Notes: a model not told the origin generated them from the letters alone. A DNA stretch of 46,556 nucleotides from Wenzhouxiangella sp. (GCA_007131235.1 SLQY01000102.1:1-46556); one strand, 5' to 3'. Counted from the stretch's first letter, positions 17,292-29,895 are shown. Numbers and translations are program-made.

Positions 17292-17723
17292 TCAGCGCCG
17301 ACGCGGTCGAATCTCGGACTGAAGCGGGTACTCGTTGCCGTTACTGTCGATCAGGACCACTTCAATATGCTCGCCGGCATGGAAGTTCTGCTGCGGTTCT
17401 ATCAGCATGACATGCAGGCCACCCGGTTCCAGGGACAGGGTCTGACCGGCATCAATGGTCAGTGCATCAACGCGCCGCATGCGCATGACACCTTCATCCA
17501 TGGTCGTGTTGTGCAGCTCGACATGGCCAAAGCCGGTGGCGCGAGCATCAACGATGGCCACGGGACTGCTGCCGGCGTTATGAATCTGCATGAAACCGGC
17601 CATCATCCGACCAGGTGGCGCCTCGGGCGTCCAGGCGTCCTTAATGTGCAGTGACGACTGGTCGGCGTAGGTTGATTGGATGGAGGCCAGGGCCAGCAAT
17701 AGCGTGAGCAAGATTCTGAGCAT
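17292..17723 (-). CDS. PCu(A)C periplasmic copper chaperone
   Basis: The 143-residue protein has a signal peptide (MLRILLTLLLALASIQSTYA) and a cupredoxin-like domain. Its His/Met ligands follow the PCu(A)C pattern: FMQIHNAG, then HVELHNTTMDEGVMRMR, and GGLHVMLI near the end. The family carries Cu(I) to cytochrome c oxidase or to other copper proteins in the periplasm. The start is placed at the Met that begins the signal peptide, not at the longer frame start at 17765. No cytochrome oxidase, SCO or other copper gene lies in the window. Confidence 0.9.
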   Translation of the reverse strand: MLRILLTLLLALASIQSTYADQSSLHIKDAWTPEAPPGRMMAGFMQIHNAGSSPVAIVDARATGFGHVELHNTTMDEGVMRMRRVDALTIDAGQTLSLEPGGLHVMLIEPQQNFHAGEHIEVVLIDSNGNEYPLQSEIRPRRR

Positions 17724-17907
17724 GCGAGGTTCTATCCGACCTGATTGGATTGAGACAGAAACCATGATACGTGATCAGAAATGAATCTGACACCTGCATC
17801 CTGCCGTACCTGCGCGCAAACCGTTATCATGGCAGAGCCTACGCGCCGTGCGCGGCGCGCTTGGGAAAGACACCCAGGATGACGCAATTTCAACCTTTCG
17901 AGTACCC

Positions 17908-18666
17908 ATGATCAAAATCGAACAGCACGCCGACGACATCGTCGAACTTCGCCTCGACCGTCCCCCGGTCAATGCCATCAATCCCGAGCTGGTTTGCGCC
18001 CTCGAGGCTGCCATGGAACAGGCCGAGTCGGCCGGTGCCCGTGCCCTTGTCCTCTCCGGTCGCCCCGGGCTTTTTTCGGCCGGGCTCGATGTGCCCGAGC
18101 TGATGAAGCTTGATGAGGCCGGCATGCGTGATTTCTGGCGGGATTTTTTCGGCTTGCTGGCTCGCCTGGCGCGCTCACCCATCCCGATCGTCGCCGCGCT
18201 TACCGGTCACAGCCCTGCCGGTGGCACGGTCTTGGCGTTGTTTGCCGACTATCGCATCCAGGCCCAGGGTGATTTTCGGCTGGGCTTGAACGAGGTCCAG
18301 GTTGGGCTGGTCGTCCCCCCGGTGATCCATCAGGCCCTGGTGCGGCTGATTGGGGTTTATGCCGCCGAACGTCATCTTGTCGCCGGTCAGATGATTCCGG
18401 TCGAAGAGGCGCTGGCGATCGGCTTGATCGATGAGTTGGCCAGCCCTGACCAGGTCATCGAGCAGGCCCTGGCCTGGTGCAGGCACCACCTGGCCATGCC
18501 GACGCATGCCATGCTCGCTACCCGTCAACTGTGTCGGGCAGACCTGGCTGGCTTGTTCCGGGATCCTGCTGCGCTGGACCTGGATGCTTTCGTCAAGGGC
18601 TGGTTCGAGCCGGCCACCCAGAAAACCCTTGAAACCCTGGTCGAACGCTTGCGGAAAGCCGGCTGA
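17908..18666 (+). CDS. Enoyl-CoA delta-isomerase, ECI1-like
   Basis: The 252-residue crotonase-fold protein resembles mitochondrial ECI1 more than hydratases. GHSPAGGTVLALFADYRI lacks the first catalytic glutamate of hydratases (Thr stands there). GLNEVQVGL keeps the second, the single acid/base of delta3,delta2-enoyl-CoA isomerases. It should move double bonds in unsaturated fatty acyl-CoA so that beta-oxidation can proceed. The ATG at 17908 gives the normal N-terminus; the open frame continues 60 bp upstream. A 7-bp GC hairpin at 17842-17859 lies upstream without a T-run. Other beta-oxidation genes are not adjacent. Confidence 0.85.
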   Translation: MIKIEQHADDIVELRLDRPPVNAINPELVCALEAAMEQAESAGARALVLSGRPGLFSAGLDVPELMKLDEAGMRDFWRDFFGLLARLARSPIPIVAALTGHSPAGGTVLALFADYRIQAQGDFRLGLNEVQVGLVVPPVIHQALVRLIGVYAAERHLVAGQMIPVEEALAIGLIDELASPDQVIEQALAWCRHHLAMPTHAMLATRQLCRADLAGLFRDPAALDLDAFVKGWFEPATQKTLETLVERLRKAG

Positions 18667-18723
18667 TCGAGTTGGCGGGATCGATTGCCAACAAGGTGCT
18701 GCTCCGAAAAGCTCACAGTCTTG

Positions 18724-18857
18724 TGTACCCCGTCATTCATCCTGTAACATTGAGTGAGCTGGGAAGCGCTTAGCCGCAAGGCAGGCCGCGCCGGGAATGG
18801 CAGCGTCCTTTCCAACAACAGGCCTAACACGCGCGACGGCATTAATGACGGGGTACA
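18724..18857. repeat. 134-bp element with 14-bp terminal inverted repeats (MITE-like)
   Basis: TGTACCCCGTCATT at 18724-18737 is matched exactly by its reverse complement at 18844-18857. The 106 bp between can fold partly: GCC-GCAA-GGC forms a stem with a GNRA loop near 18770, and GGAA/TTCC pairing is possible around 18795-18812. It contains no ORF. The right end lies 6 bp before the ATG of the PilZ-like gene. A non-autonomous mobile element or a structured leader RNA are both possible. No second copy was noticed in the window, and target-site duplications could not be made out. Confidence 0.6.
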
Positions 18858-18863
18858 GTAGCC

Positions 18864-19187
18864 ATGAGCGAACACCAAGCCGAGAAGCGTCGTCACCTGC
18901 GTTTTCCTCCGCCAGAGTGGGAGATTGCTCTGATTCAGTGCACTGATGCTCCCTTGAGCGAAGACGAATTCGAGCCCCAGATAGCCGGACTGGTCATGGA
19001 AGAGTCCCACGTTGGCTGCGGCCTGGTCGTGATCCAGCGCCTGCTGGAAGACCGTCTGGCCGAGGGTGACCGCTGCATGGTCAAGGTTGCCCGACTGGGC
19101 ATAGTCCTGGCCCAGGTTCGCTGGATTCGACCCATCGACGATGGCGTTGCCCGTCTCGGCCTTCATTACCTGGACCCGAAGGGCTGA
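18864..19187 (+). CDS. PilZ-like domain protein
   Basis: The 107-residue protein starts MSEHQAEKRRHLRFPPP, where the KRRHLRF stretch resembles the RxxxR c-di-GMP-binding arginines of PilZ domains. The second motif, normally D/NxSxxG, reads EESHVGCG here, so it is atypical. The end has AQVRWIRPIDDGVARLGLHYL, the usual closing strand pair. It may bind c-di-GMP or be a degenerate PilZ. No signal peptide or other domain was seen. The ATG has no clear Shine-Dalgarno sequence, and the 134-bp inverted-repeat element ends 6 bp before it, so its promoter or leader may come from that element. Confidence 0.75.
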   Translation: MSEHQAEKRRHLRFPPPEWEIALIQCTDAPLSEDEFEPQIAGLVMEESHVGCGLVVIQRLLEDRLAEGDRCMVKVARLGIVLAQVRWIRPIDDGVARLGLHYLDPKG

Positions 19188-19205
19188 CTTTCAAAACCCT
19201 AGGTG

Positions 19206-19294
19206 CGCGCGGAGACGCGAAGAAAAGCAGTTTGGATTTTTGAAGGACCTTTCGAAATCAACTTTGCGTATTGGCGTCTTTGCGTCTCCGCGTG
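19206..19294. repeat. GC-rich inverted repeat of the GAGACGC type
   Basis: CGCGGAGACGCGAAG at 19208-19222 pairs with CTTTGCGTCTCCGCG at 19278-19292 with one mismatch (14 of 15). Between them lie about 55 bp of AT-richer sequence and a partial repeat (TTTGCGTATTGGCGTC). It fills the gap between the PilZ-like gene and the thioesterase, which converge. Similar short GCGTCT/AGACGC repeats are, as I recall, scattered through many proteobacterial genomes. It could act as a bidirectional terminator. Confidence 0.6.
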
Positions 19295-19304
19295 AGGGCA
19301 AAAG

Positions 19305-19709
19305 TCACTCGGCCAGCTGGCGGATGCTGACCGGGAGGGGGACCGATTCGCTGCTTTTCTTGTCAATCCAGACCAGGGTCACGGTAGCGTCGGCGTGGAG
19401 CGCCCCCTGTTCCCCTTCCTTGCGCGGCAGGGAGCGAATTTCATGTTCGATCTTGATACTGGAACGGCCGGGTGACAGTGGCTTCAAACTGACGCTGACA
19501 CGCGCGGGCCAAAGCACCGGCGAACGGTAGTTGATGTTGATGTTGGCCACCACCGGCCCACTGTCGCCGTCCTGCCAGTGGCAAGGCACGCTCTCCATCC
19601 AGCGCGCTCGGCACTCTTCCAGGTAGCGGAGGAACGTCACGTTGCTCACGTGATTGAAGGCGTCCAGGTCTCCCCAGCGCACGGTCAGTTCAATATTGAA
19701 GTTGCTCAT
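19305..19709 (-). CDS. 4HBT-fold acyl-CoA thioesterase
   Basis: The 134-residue single hot-dog protein starts MSNFNIELTVRWGDLDAFNHVSN. Here RWGDLDAFNHVSN is the active-site motif of the 4-hydroxybenzoyl-CoA thioesterase/YbgC type, with the catalytic Asp in WGDLDAFNH. VANININYRSPVLWP follows. It should hydrolyse acyl- or aryl-CoA esters in the cytoplasm, but the chain preference is unknown. The start at 19709 has a GGAA 6 bp upstream; an upstream Met at 19739 would add 10 residues. It is divergent from the CPBP protease gene. Confidence 0.88.
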   Translation of the reverse strand: MSNFNIELTVRWGDLDAFNHVSNVTFLRYLEECRARWMESVPCHWQDGDSGPVVANININYRSPVLWPARVSVSLKPLSPGRSSIKIEHEIRSLPRKEGEQGALHADATVTLVWIDKKSSESVPLPVSIRQLAE

Positions 19710-19829
19710 GTTTCCACGGCTGGCGAATTCGGAGACCATGATAATCGGGCGAAGGGCAGAAGGGGAAGAGGGAGTCGTGCGCTGCCCATAGGCGATGTAG
19801 AATTGCGTCGAAATTCCTTTCTTTTTTCC

Positions 19830-20426
19830 ATGCCGCGCAGAATCTCCCTCATTCTGGCCTTCGAGCTGGGCCTGGCCGTGCTGGCCCTGGTGCTGGCGCT
19901 GATCTTTGGTTTGCGACCCTGGCTGCAGTTCGATCTTGCGCCCGGCCAATGGCTGATTGGCGTGGTGGCAACGCTGCCGATGGTGCTGAGCCTGGCCGTG
20001 CTCAGCCTGGTCAAGGCGCAATGGATCGAGGATTTGCAGCGCTTCATGTACGAGGTGGTGGTGCCGATGTTTGCCGGGGCGCGCTGGTGGATGCTGATGC
20101 TGGTTGCCCTGGCCGCGGGCATTGGCGAGGAGCTGTTGTTTCGCGGTGTGATCCAGGCCGGTCTGAGCGACTGGATCGGCCCCGGGTTTGGTCTTGTTGC
20201 CGCAGCGCTCCTGTTTGGCCTGGTTCATGCCATGTCCCGGGCCTATTTTTTGCTGGCTACACTGGCCGGTCTTTATCTTGGCCTGATCTACATTTGGACT
20301 GGGAACCTGTTGATAGTGATCCTGGTGCATTTCCTCTACGACTGGATCGCCCTGCATCTTTATGTCGGAAAGCATCGTGGTGATCCCCCGCCCGGAGATT
20401 CTGAACAGGCCCGGATCACGCTTTGA
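19830..20426 (+). CDS. CPBP family intramembrane glutamic protease
   Basis: The 198-residue membrane protein has about six hydrophobic segments and the CPBP (Abi/Rce1-like) motifs: GEELLFRGVIQ (EExxxR), FGLVHAMS (FxxxH) and VILVHFLYDW (HxxxD). These form the active site of Rce1-type CAAX proteases; bacterial members process bacteriocin-related or other membrane substrates. No bacteriocin gene is seen nearby, so the substrate is unknown. The chosen ATG gives a short basic N-terminus (MPRRISLIL); the open frame upstream to 19578 covers the thioesterase on the other strand and is rejected. Confidence 0.88.
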   Translation: MPRRISLILAFELGLAVLALVLALIFGLRPWLQFDLAPGQWLIGVVATLPMVLSLAVLSLVKAQWIEDLQRFMYEVVVPMFAGARWWMLMLVALAAGIGEELLFRGVIQAGLSDWIGPGFGLVAAALLFGLVHAMSRAYFLLATLAGLYLGLIYIWTGNLLIVILVHFLYDWIALHLYVGKHRGDPPPGDSEQARITL

Positions 20427-20480
20427 CCTGGCCGGCCGATCGGTTCACAATGCTGGGCAAAAGCCGCCGGGGATTCCATC

Positions 20481-21938
20481 ATGCCGATCAGTGCCGAATT
20501 CAGCCTTGGAAGCGCGACAAGTCCTTCGAGGCGCCGAGACCAGTCCAGTCTGCGCATGGTGTTGCTTGGCAACTGGGTTGGGCTATGCGAAGACAACCCG
20601 CTTTCTCAGCGCCGACTGGGCGAGCGCCCCATGCCCCGGATCGATCTCGACCAGTTCGAGCAGGTCATGGCCGCCATCGCGCCGCAATTAAAGCTTCCCT
20701 CGGGCCAAGAGCTCAAGTTCTCGCGTCTTGACGACTTTCATCCCGATGCCCTGTGTCGCCGTCTGCCCGCGTTGAGCGACCTGCTTGCCATGCATCGCGA
20801 CCTGGATGACCCTGCCCGGGCGCCGGAACTGATCGAAAAGCTGCGTCGACAGGGCCTTGCCGATGATCAAGCCACTCCCGAGCCGGATCCTGAGCCTGCA
20901 AGCAGCGATGTCTCGGATCTTGAGCGTCTGCTGGGCGGCCGGGTCGAAGGCGCGGAGCAGCGGGCTGAGACCAGCAAGCTCAGCCAGTTCCTGGCCGATG
21001 TGGTCGGACCACATGTCGTCGACAGCAAGGCGGCCAGGCCCTTTCGTGATGCCATTGCCGCGGAAATGGCGCAGCGTCTGCGAGTCATCCTGGCCGACCC
21101 GGCCTTGCAGGCGCTGGAAGCGCGCTGGCGCGGACTATGGTGGCTGATCTCGCAGCTCATCGGGACTGATATCGAGCTGCGCTTGCTCCAGGTCGATGAG
21201 GCCGAGCTGGCCGCCGACCTCGACACAGCCGGCAGCGAGCTGGCTGAAAGCGGTCTGTTTCAGCAGTTGTTTGCCGATCAGAGTAAAGCCCGCGGACAGA
21301 TTCTGGTCTGGATCGATGGTCAGGTCGGCAGCGACGATGATTTGCGTCACCTTGCAGCAATGGCCACTCTGGCAGGGATCAGTGGTGGCAGCTTGCTGGC
21401 TGCCGCGCAGCCGGCGCTGGCCGGTGCCAAGTCAACCGCCGCGCTGGCCGAGTCCAGCCGCTACGAGCTGGCTGGCGACGACATGGCGGCACGTTGGCAG
21501 AGCCTGCGCACCAGTTCGGTCGCCGCGCACGTGGCGCTCGTTGTCCCGCGCTTGCTGGCCCGGGTGCCTTACGGCCGTGCGACCGATGCGATCGATAGTT
21601 TTCCGTTCGAGGAGTCTGGGCAGGACAGGAGTCAGTTGTGCTGGATGTCCGGCGCCTTTGGCCTGGCAGCAGCGCTGGGCCAGGCGTTTCTGGAACATGA
21701 GCTTGAACTCGATCCCGGGGCCGGACGCTGGCTGGAAGACTTGCCGAGCTTCAGCCACCATGAAGATGGCGAGCAGGTCCTGCAGCCGCCGGTGGAGGTG
21801 GTTCTGAGCGAAGCTGCCATCGACGCCTTGGCCCGCCGCGGCCTTTGTGCCCTGATGGGCTCCCGACACCGGATCGAAGTCATGCTCCCCGGCTGCCTGG
21901 CGATCACCGGTGCCCGTCTTGCCGGGCCCTGGAGCTGA
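20481..21938 (+). CDS. Fused TssB-TssC-like type VI contractile sheath protein (orphan)
   Basis: The 485-residue protein joins two T6SS sheath parts. Residues about 24-105 match the TssB/VipA type: RMVLLGNWVG, PRIDLDQFEQVMAAIAPQL and LDDFHPDALCRRLPAL. A linker rich in Pro, Asp and Glu follows (127-145). Residues 146-485 match TssC/VipB: FLADVVGPHVV, LQALEARWRGLWWLI, ELAADLDTAGSELAESGLF, VALVVPRLLARVPYGRATD and a C-terminal block with SRHRIEVMLPG. In T6SS these subunits polymerise as the contractile tail sheath. No baseplate, Hcp, VgrG or ClpV gene lies in this window, so the gene stands alone between a CPBP protease and uvrA. Some divergent T6SS-like loci are thought to use such fused sheaths. 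The frame is intact with no sign of decay. Confidence 0.75.
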   Translation: MPISAEFSLGSATSPSRRRDQSSLRMVLLGNWVGLCEDNPLSQRRLGERPMPRIDLDQFEQVMAAIAPQLKLPSGQELKFSRLDDFHPDALCRRLPALSDLLAMHRDLDDPARAPELIEKLRRQGLADDQATPEPDPEPASSDVSDLERLLGGRVEGAEQRAETSKLSQFLADVVGPHVVDSKAARPFRDAIAAEMAQRLRVILADPALQALEARWRGLWWLISQLIGTDIELRLLQVDEAELAADLDTAGSELAESGLFQQLFADQSKARGQILVWIDGQVGSDDDLRHLAAMATLAGISGGSLLAAAQPALAGAKSTAALAESSRYELAGDDMAARWQSLRTSSVAAHVALVVPRLLARVPYGRATDAIDSFPFEESGQDRSQLCWMSGAFGLAAALGQAFLEHELELDPGAGRWLEDLPSFSHHEDGEQVLQPPVEVVLSEAAIDALARRGLCALMGSRHRIEVMLPGCLAITGARLAGPWS

Positions 21939-22037
21939 CCCGACGGGGTCGATGCTGCCCATCAATTATCCCCATCAATCATCCGGCGAGCGCGCATCCG
22001 CTCTCCCCGCCTGCTGAAGGCGCGACCAAGGCGCGAT

Positions 22038-24908
<2,871 letters not shown>

Positions 24909-25072
24909 GCCGGGGTCGTTTTCGGAAGACAAGCCTACTAATATAGCCTGCCGGGTGAAAGTGGTGCAAAGCGCCACCCCGTGGCCGCGGCAATGACTCA
25001 CTCGCAAGCCAGGGTCTATCGGTTAATCTCCTCGCGGTCTTCGAGTTTTCAGGATTCAATCGCGGAGTGTTC

Positions 25073-27934
25073 ATGTTTTCCCAGGCAACATTTTTCAAAT
25101 CAAAGCTGATGTTTTTGACCATGGTGCTGGTCATGCTGGCACTGTCATTGCCGGGACTGGCCCGGCAGCCGTTGTCGCATGATGTCTACACCAGCTGGAA
25201 CCGCATCCAGGCCTCGGCCATCAGTGCCAATGGCCAGTGGGCCTGGTGGCAAATGGCGCCGGAGCAGGCCGACGGCGAGCTGGTGGTCTCGGCAACAGAC
25301 GGCGAGCGCATGTTTCGTGTCGACCGCGGCGCCGACGCGCAATTCAGCCGGGATAGCCGGTTCGTCGCATTCAGAATCAAGCCCGAGTTCGCCGCAGCGC
25401 GCCAGGCCAGCGTGGATGACCTGCCCGCAGAAGAGCGCCCGCAGGCAGGGCTCGGTATCCTCGATCTGGCTGACGGCGGCCGCCAGGATGTCGAGCGGGT
25501 GGAGTCGTTCGCCCTGCCGGCAGAGTCCGGTGAGTGGCTGGCCTGGTTGCATGGCCCGGCGCTCGAAGCGTCGGAGACGGCAGAAGATGATATCGAGGAC
25601 GAAACTCCCGAAAGCGGCGCGGAGGAAGCTGATCCCGACAACGGTCGGAGTGATGACCAGAAGCCTGGCACCAGGCTGGTCATCCGGTCACTGAGCGACA
25701 GCCGGCAATGGCAAGTGGAGCATGTTCGTCACTATGCCTGGAGCGATGACGGCCGCTACCTGGCCGCGACCCGGGTCAGTCCCGATGGCAGCGCCGATGG
25801 GCTGTTGCTGATCGATGTCGACAGCGGGCAGGTGACTTACCTGCTCGAGGGCAAGGGCCGTTACCAGGCACCGGTCTTTGCCGATGATGGTCAACGCCTG
25901 GCTGTGCTTGTTCGCCACCACGATGAGGAACGGCCAGTTCATTCGTGGGACTTGTTCGCCTGGGAAGCCGGCCAGGATCGGGCCGACCGGGTCGTCGACG
26001 AACACAGCGCGCTGCTGGCTAAGGGCTGGCACGTCAGTCAGCATCGCCAGCCGTTTTTCTCCAGCAGCGGTCAGCGCCTCTTTTTTGGCACGGCACCAGC
26101 GCCAATCGAACAACCCGACAACGAGGACAAGCTCGGCGAGGAGATCGTCCGGGTTGATATCTGGCACTGGCAGGACCCGAAACTGCAGTCCATGCAGTTG
26201 ATCGAGCTCGACGAAGAACGCAAGCGCAGTTACCTGGCCGTGGCCCATCTGGGCCTGGCCGAGCCCACGCAGATCCAGTTGGGGCGGCTGGACATTCCCG
26301 AAATCAAGCTGGCCGAGGCGGGTGATTCCGATTACGTGATTGGCTACTCCAACCTGCCATACCGGATGGACATTTCGTGGGATTTTCCGCGCTACCACGA
26401 CGTCTGGCGAATCGATATGGCCAGCGGCATCGCCAAGCTTCTCGCCGAACGGATTCAGTCTGTGCCCGATCTGTCGCCGGGCGGCAATTATGCCTTCTGG
26501 TGGGACGGTGAGGCTGCGACCTGGACCGGCGTGGGTCTTGACGATGCGGTTCGCATCGACCTGGGGGCCGGGATTGAGCCGTCCCTGGCCGACCACCGTA
26601 ATGATCGGCCTTTCATAGATCCGCCATACGGCCAGGGTGGCTGGCTGGAGAACGACGCGGCCCTGCTTGTCTACGACCGCTTTGATGTCTGGCGGGTAGA
26701 CCCGGCCGACCCGGCGGCCGCCGTGAACCTCAGCGGCGGACTGGGTGCCGAGCGTGGCTGGAACCTGCGCCTGGTCAACCTGGACCCTGATCAGTCAGCC
26801 CATGATCCGAATCGGCCACTCCTGGCCATGGCCTTTGACGAGGCCAGCAAGGATCATGGCTTCATCGAGCTGAACGCCGGTGGGAGCGGCACTTATCAAC
26901 GATTGATGACCCCTCATCGTTACGGCAGACCGAGCCGGGCCCGCGATGCCGATCGGCTCCTGTTCAGCCGTGAAAGCTTCGAAGAATTTCCCGACCTGTG
27001 GGTAAGTGATCCGAGCTTTGACAAGCCCGTGCGCTTGAGTGATGCCAATCCGCAGCAGGCCGATTACCGCTGGGGGCGCGCGGCGCTGGTCTCATGGCGC
27101 TCGCGCGATGGGCAACCGCACCAGGGACTGCTGTTCAAACCTGACGATTTCGATCCGGATCGGGCCTATCCGATGATCGTCTACTTCTACGAGCGTGACG
27201 CCGATGGCCTGCATCGGCATCGACCGCCGCAGGCCCATCGCTCGGTCATCATTCCGACTTTCTACACCAGCAACGACTATATCGTCTTCGTGCCCGATGT
27301 CTGGTACCGGGAGGGCTACCCTGGCGACAGCGCGATGGCCTCGATCATGCCGAAGGTGTATCAACTGGCAGACGAGCCCTGGGTCAATGCCGAGCGCGTC
27401 GGCATCCAGGGCCATAGCTGGGCCGGCTACCAGATTGCCTACATGCTGACGCAGACCGATTTCTTCCGCGCCGGAGCCGGCGGCGCGCCGGTTGCCAACA
27501 TGACCAGCGCCTATGGCGGCATTCGCTGGCGCACGGGCATGAGCCGCATGTTCCAGTACGAGCGCACCCAGAGCCGCATTGGTCGAACCCTTTGGGAAGC
27601 GCCGGAACTTTACATTCGCAACTCGCCGCTGTTTCTGGCCGACCGCATCAACACGCCCTTGCTGATCATGCACAACGATCACGATGGTGCCGTGCCCTGG
27701 GAGCAGGGTATTGAATTGTTCACCGCGCTGCGCCGGCTCGGTCGCCCGTCCTGGCTGATCAATTACAATGACGAGCCGCATTGGCCGACCAGCTTTGCCA
27801 ACCGGCGCGACTGGCAGATTCGACTGCAACAGTTTTTTGATCACTACCTGAAAGATGCCCCGGCACCGCGTTGGCTGTCGACGGGGGTGCCGGCGCTGGA
27901 AAAGGGCACCACACTGGGCCTGGAAACAGATTGA
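25073..27934 (+). CDS. Secreted S9 (prolyl oligopeptidase family) serine peptidase
   Basis: The protein, about 953 residues, has a signal peptide ([26 protein letters not shown], then PGLARQ). A long N-terminal beta-propeller region follows, with an acidic insert near residues 170-195 ([20 protein letters not shown]). The C-terminal catalytic domain has Ser782 in [11 protein letters not shown], Asp871 in [12 protein letters not shown] and His903 in DEPHWPT, a complete catalytic triad of the S9 family. It probably degrades peptides in the periplasm. ATG 25073 is preferred to GTG 25067 because GCGGAG lies 5 bp upstream. It is larger than most S9 enzymes because of the propeller and insert. It is followed at 10 bp by an ABC exporter operon. 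Confidence 0.88.
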   Translation: MFSQATFFKSKLMFLTMVLVMLALSLPGLARQPLSHDVYTSWNRIQASAISANGQWAWWQMAPEQADGELVVSATDGERMFRVDRGADAQFSRDSRFVAFRIKPEFAAARQASVDDLPAEERPQAGLGILDLADGGRQDVERVESFALPAESGEWLAWLHGPALEASETAEDDIEDETPESGAEEADPDNGRSDDQKPGTRLVIRSLSDSRQWQVEHVRHYAWSDDGRYLAATRVSPDGSADGLLLIDVDSGQVTYLLEGKGRYQAPVFADDGQRLAVLVRHHDEERPVHSWDLFAWEAGQDRADRVVDEHSALLAKGWHVSQHRQPFFSSSGQRLFFGTAPAPIEQPDNEDKLGEEIVRVDIWHWQDPKLQSMQLIELDEERKRSYLAVAHLGLAEPTQIQLGRLDIPEIKLAEAGDSDYVIGYSNLPYRMDISWDFPRYHDVWRIDMASGIAKLLAERIQSVPDLSPGGNYAFWWDGEAATWTGVGLDDAVRIDLGAGIEPSLADHRNDRPFIDPPYGQGGWLENDAALLVYDRFDVWRVDPADPAAAVNLSGGLGAERGWNLRLVNLDPDQSAHDPNRPLLAMAFDEASKDHGFIELNAGGSGTYQRLMTPHRYGRPSRARDADRLLFSRESFEEFPDLWVSDPSFDKPVRLSDANPQQADYRWGRAALVSWRSRDGQPHQGLLFKPDDFDPDRAYPMIVYFYERDADGLHRHRPPQAHRSVIIPTFYTSNDYIVFVPDVWYREGYPGDSAMASIMPKVYQLADEPWVNAERVGIQGHSWAGYQIAYMLTQTDFFRAGAGGAPVANMTSAYGGIRWRTGMSRMFQYERTQSRIGRTLWEAPELYIRNSPLFLADRINTPLLIMHNDHDGAVPWEQGIELFTALRRLGRPSWLINYNDEPHWPTSFANRRDWQIRLQQFFDHYLKDAPAPRWLSTGVPALEKGTTLGLETD

Positions 27935-27944
27935 CGAGAAGTCC

Positions 27945-28880
27945 ATGAGCGCTGCGATGCCGATGTTGTCGATCAAGGGTTTGAGCAAGACCTATGCCTC
28001 CGGCCAGGTCGCGCTCAAGCCCGTGGACCTGGATGTCCGGCGCGGTGAAATTCTGGCCCTGCTCGGACCGAATGGCGCGGGCAAGACCACGTTGATCAGC
28101 ATCGTCTGTGGCCTGGTCAATCCGGGCAAGGGCAGGGTGGCGGTGGACGGTCACGACATTCTTGCCGGATACCGCGAAACCCGGGCCCGAATCGGACTGG
28201 TGCCGCAGGAGCTGCATACCGACATGTTCGAGACCGTGCTGGACACGGTTCGCTTCAGCCGCGGCCTGTTCGGCCTCGCTCCCAACCCGGATCATTTGCG
28301 TCAGGTATTGGAGAGCCTGAGTCTGTGGGACAAGCGCGACAGCCGTATCATGGCCTTGTCCGGCGGCATGAAACGCCGCCTGCTGATTGCCAAGGCACTG
28401 GCCCACGAACCCAGCCTGCTGTTCCTGGACGAGCCAACGGCCGGTGTCGATGTCGAGCTCAGGCGTGATATGTGGCGCCTGATCAGGCGCTTGCGCGATG
28501 ATGGCATGACCATTGTGCTGACGACGCACTACATCGAAGAAGCCGAAGAGATGGCCGATCGGGTCGGTGTGATTCACAAGGGCGAGCTGTTGCTGGTCGA
28601 GGAGACAGCGGCCCTGATGCAGCGCCTGGGTCGCCGCACGCTGAGCGTGCACTTGACCGAGCCGCTGGCGCAGGTGCCGGCCGAGCTGGCCGACTGGTCG
28701 CTGGAGCTCGATGAGTCGGGAACGGTGCTGAGCCTGTCATTCAGCCCGGCTGATGAGCCAGGTGGCGTGCCCCGGTTGTTGCGCCAACTCAACCAGCTTG
28801 GCCTGGGTTTTACCGATCTGAATACCAGCCAGAGTTCGCTGGAAGAAATTTTTGTCGAGCTGGTCAGGGAGCGGTCATGA
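27945..28880 (+). CDS. ABC transporter ATP-binding protein (YadG-like)
   Basis: This 311-residue ATPase has Walker [10 protein letters not shown] near residue 45, the signature [15 protein letters not shown], Walker [13 protein letters not shown] and the switch [10 protein letters not shown]. The C-terminal 90 residues form the extra domain found in ABC-2 exporters of the YadG/NodI/DRA group. It pairs with the permease encoded 4 bp on (overlap ATGA). The substrate is unknown; related pairs export lipids, polysaccharides or drugs. The start ATG is 10 bp after the S9 peptidase stop. The longer frame upstream belongs to that gene and is rejected. Confidence 0.93.
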   Translation: MSAAMPMLSIKGLSKTYASGQVALKPVDLDVRRGEILALLGPNGAGKTTLISIVCGLVNPGKGRVAVDGHDILAGYRETRARIGLVPQELHTDMFETVLDTVRFSRGLFGLAPNPDHLRQVLESLSLWDKRDSRIMALSGGMKRRLLIAKALAHEPSLLFLDEPTAGVDVELRRDMWRLIRRLRDDGMTIVLTTHYIEEAEEMADRVGVIHKGELLLVEETAALMQRLGRRTLSVHLTEPLAQVPAELADWSLELDESGTVLSLSFSPADEPGGVPRLLRQLNQLGLGFTDLNTSQSSLEEIFVELVRERS

Positions 28881-29662
28881 GCCGATCAGCCTTTCCGCGC
28901 TTCAACGCCCGCGGCGTCTGGACGCTGTATCACTTCGAGATGATGCGCTTCCGGCGCACGCTTTGGCAGAGCGTGGTTGCGCCGGTGCTGACCACGGTGC
29001 TTTACTTCGTCGTTTTCGGTGCCGCCATCGGTTCGCGCATTGGCGAGATTGACGGTGTGCCTTACGGTGCTTTCATCGTTCCCGGCCTGATTTTGCTGAC
29101 CGTGTTCACCCAGAGCCTGAGTAACGCCGCCTTTGGCATCTACATGCCGCGCTTTGCCGGCACCATTTACGAAACCCTGTCTGCCCCGGTCTCGTTTTTC
29201 GAGTTGATCCTGGCCTATGTGGGTGCAGCCGCGACCAAGGCGGTGATCCTCGGCCTGATCATCTTGTTCACGGCCCGCTGGTTCGCCCCGATCGATATTG
29301 CCTACCCGCTGCTGATGCTGGGCTACCTGGTGCTGGTCGCTTTTGCCTTCAGCCTGACCGGCTTCATCATCGGCATTGTTGCCGAGGGCTTCGAGGCATT
29401 GCAGTTCGTGCCCATGCTGCTGGTCACGCCGCTGACCTTTCTGGGCGGGGTGTTTTACTCCATCGACATGCTGCCGGAGCCCTGGCGCGCCATCAGCCTG
29501 TTCAATCCCATCGTCTACATTGTTTCCGGCTTCCGATACAGCTTCCACGGCAGCGGTGACGTCAGTTTGTGGATCAGTCTCGCCGCGCTGCTTGGCCTGA
29601 TCGCGCTGTGTTCAGCAATCGCCGCCTGGATCATCCGCACCGGCTACCGCCTGAAGCAGTAG
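28877..29662 (+). CDS. ABC-2 type permease (YadH-like)
   Basis: The 261-residue integral membrane protein has six hydrophobic segments of the ABC-2 type. They include [35 protein letters not shown], a pair around 120-165, and [15 protein letters not shown], then the conserved [22 protein letters not shown] region before the last segment. It is the membrane partner of the preceding ATPase, and their overlapping genes suggest one exporter complex with two subunits of each. The substrate is not apparent from context. Confidence 0.92.
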   Translation: MSRSAFPRFNARGVWTLYHFEMMRFRRTLWQSVVAPVLTTVLYFVVFGAAIGSRIGEIDGVPYGAFIVPGLILLTVFTQSLSNAAFGIYMPRFAGTIYETLSAPVSFFELILAYVGAAATKAVILGLIILFTARWFAPIDIAYPLLMLGYLVLVAFAFSLTGFIIGIVAEGFEALQFVPMLLVTPLTFLGGVFYSIDMLPEPWRAISLFNPIVYIVSGFRYSFHGSGDVSLWISLAALLGLIALCSAIAAWIIRTGYRLKQ

Positions 29663-29895
29663 CTGTCCCAACCACGTGGGATGCCCGGGGATCATGTCTG
29701 GCGCATCGACGCCGGCATGACAGGCCAGGATCAGTCAACCGCGACCGAATGACGATAGCCACCGCGCGATCATTGACGCCACTGCTGGTCAAGCTGTACT
29801 GTTGTCCAACGCGGGCAGCGGTCATGGGCAGAAAGACCCAGCGGCTGCTCTATTCGGGGTAGTTGATGAGATAGCAAATAACGAGGAGAACCACC

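Noticed and set aside
17842-17859. 7-bp GC hairpin before the ECI1-like gene
   Set aside because: Common in GC-rich sequence by chance and lacks a T-run.
18724-18857. c-di-GMP riboswitch before the PilZ-like gene
   Set aside because: The conserved GEMM core sequences were not found, although the position and hairpins made it tempting.
20427-22037. Further T6SS genes around the fused sheath gene
   Set aside because: The neighbours are a CPBP protease and uvrA; no Hcp, VgrG, baseplate or ClpV sequence was seen on either strand.
24909-25072. Possible LexA box before uvrA
   Set aside because: No CTGT-N8-ACAG was found; only a loose TTAGTAGG half-site is present on the minus strand.
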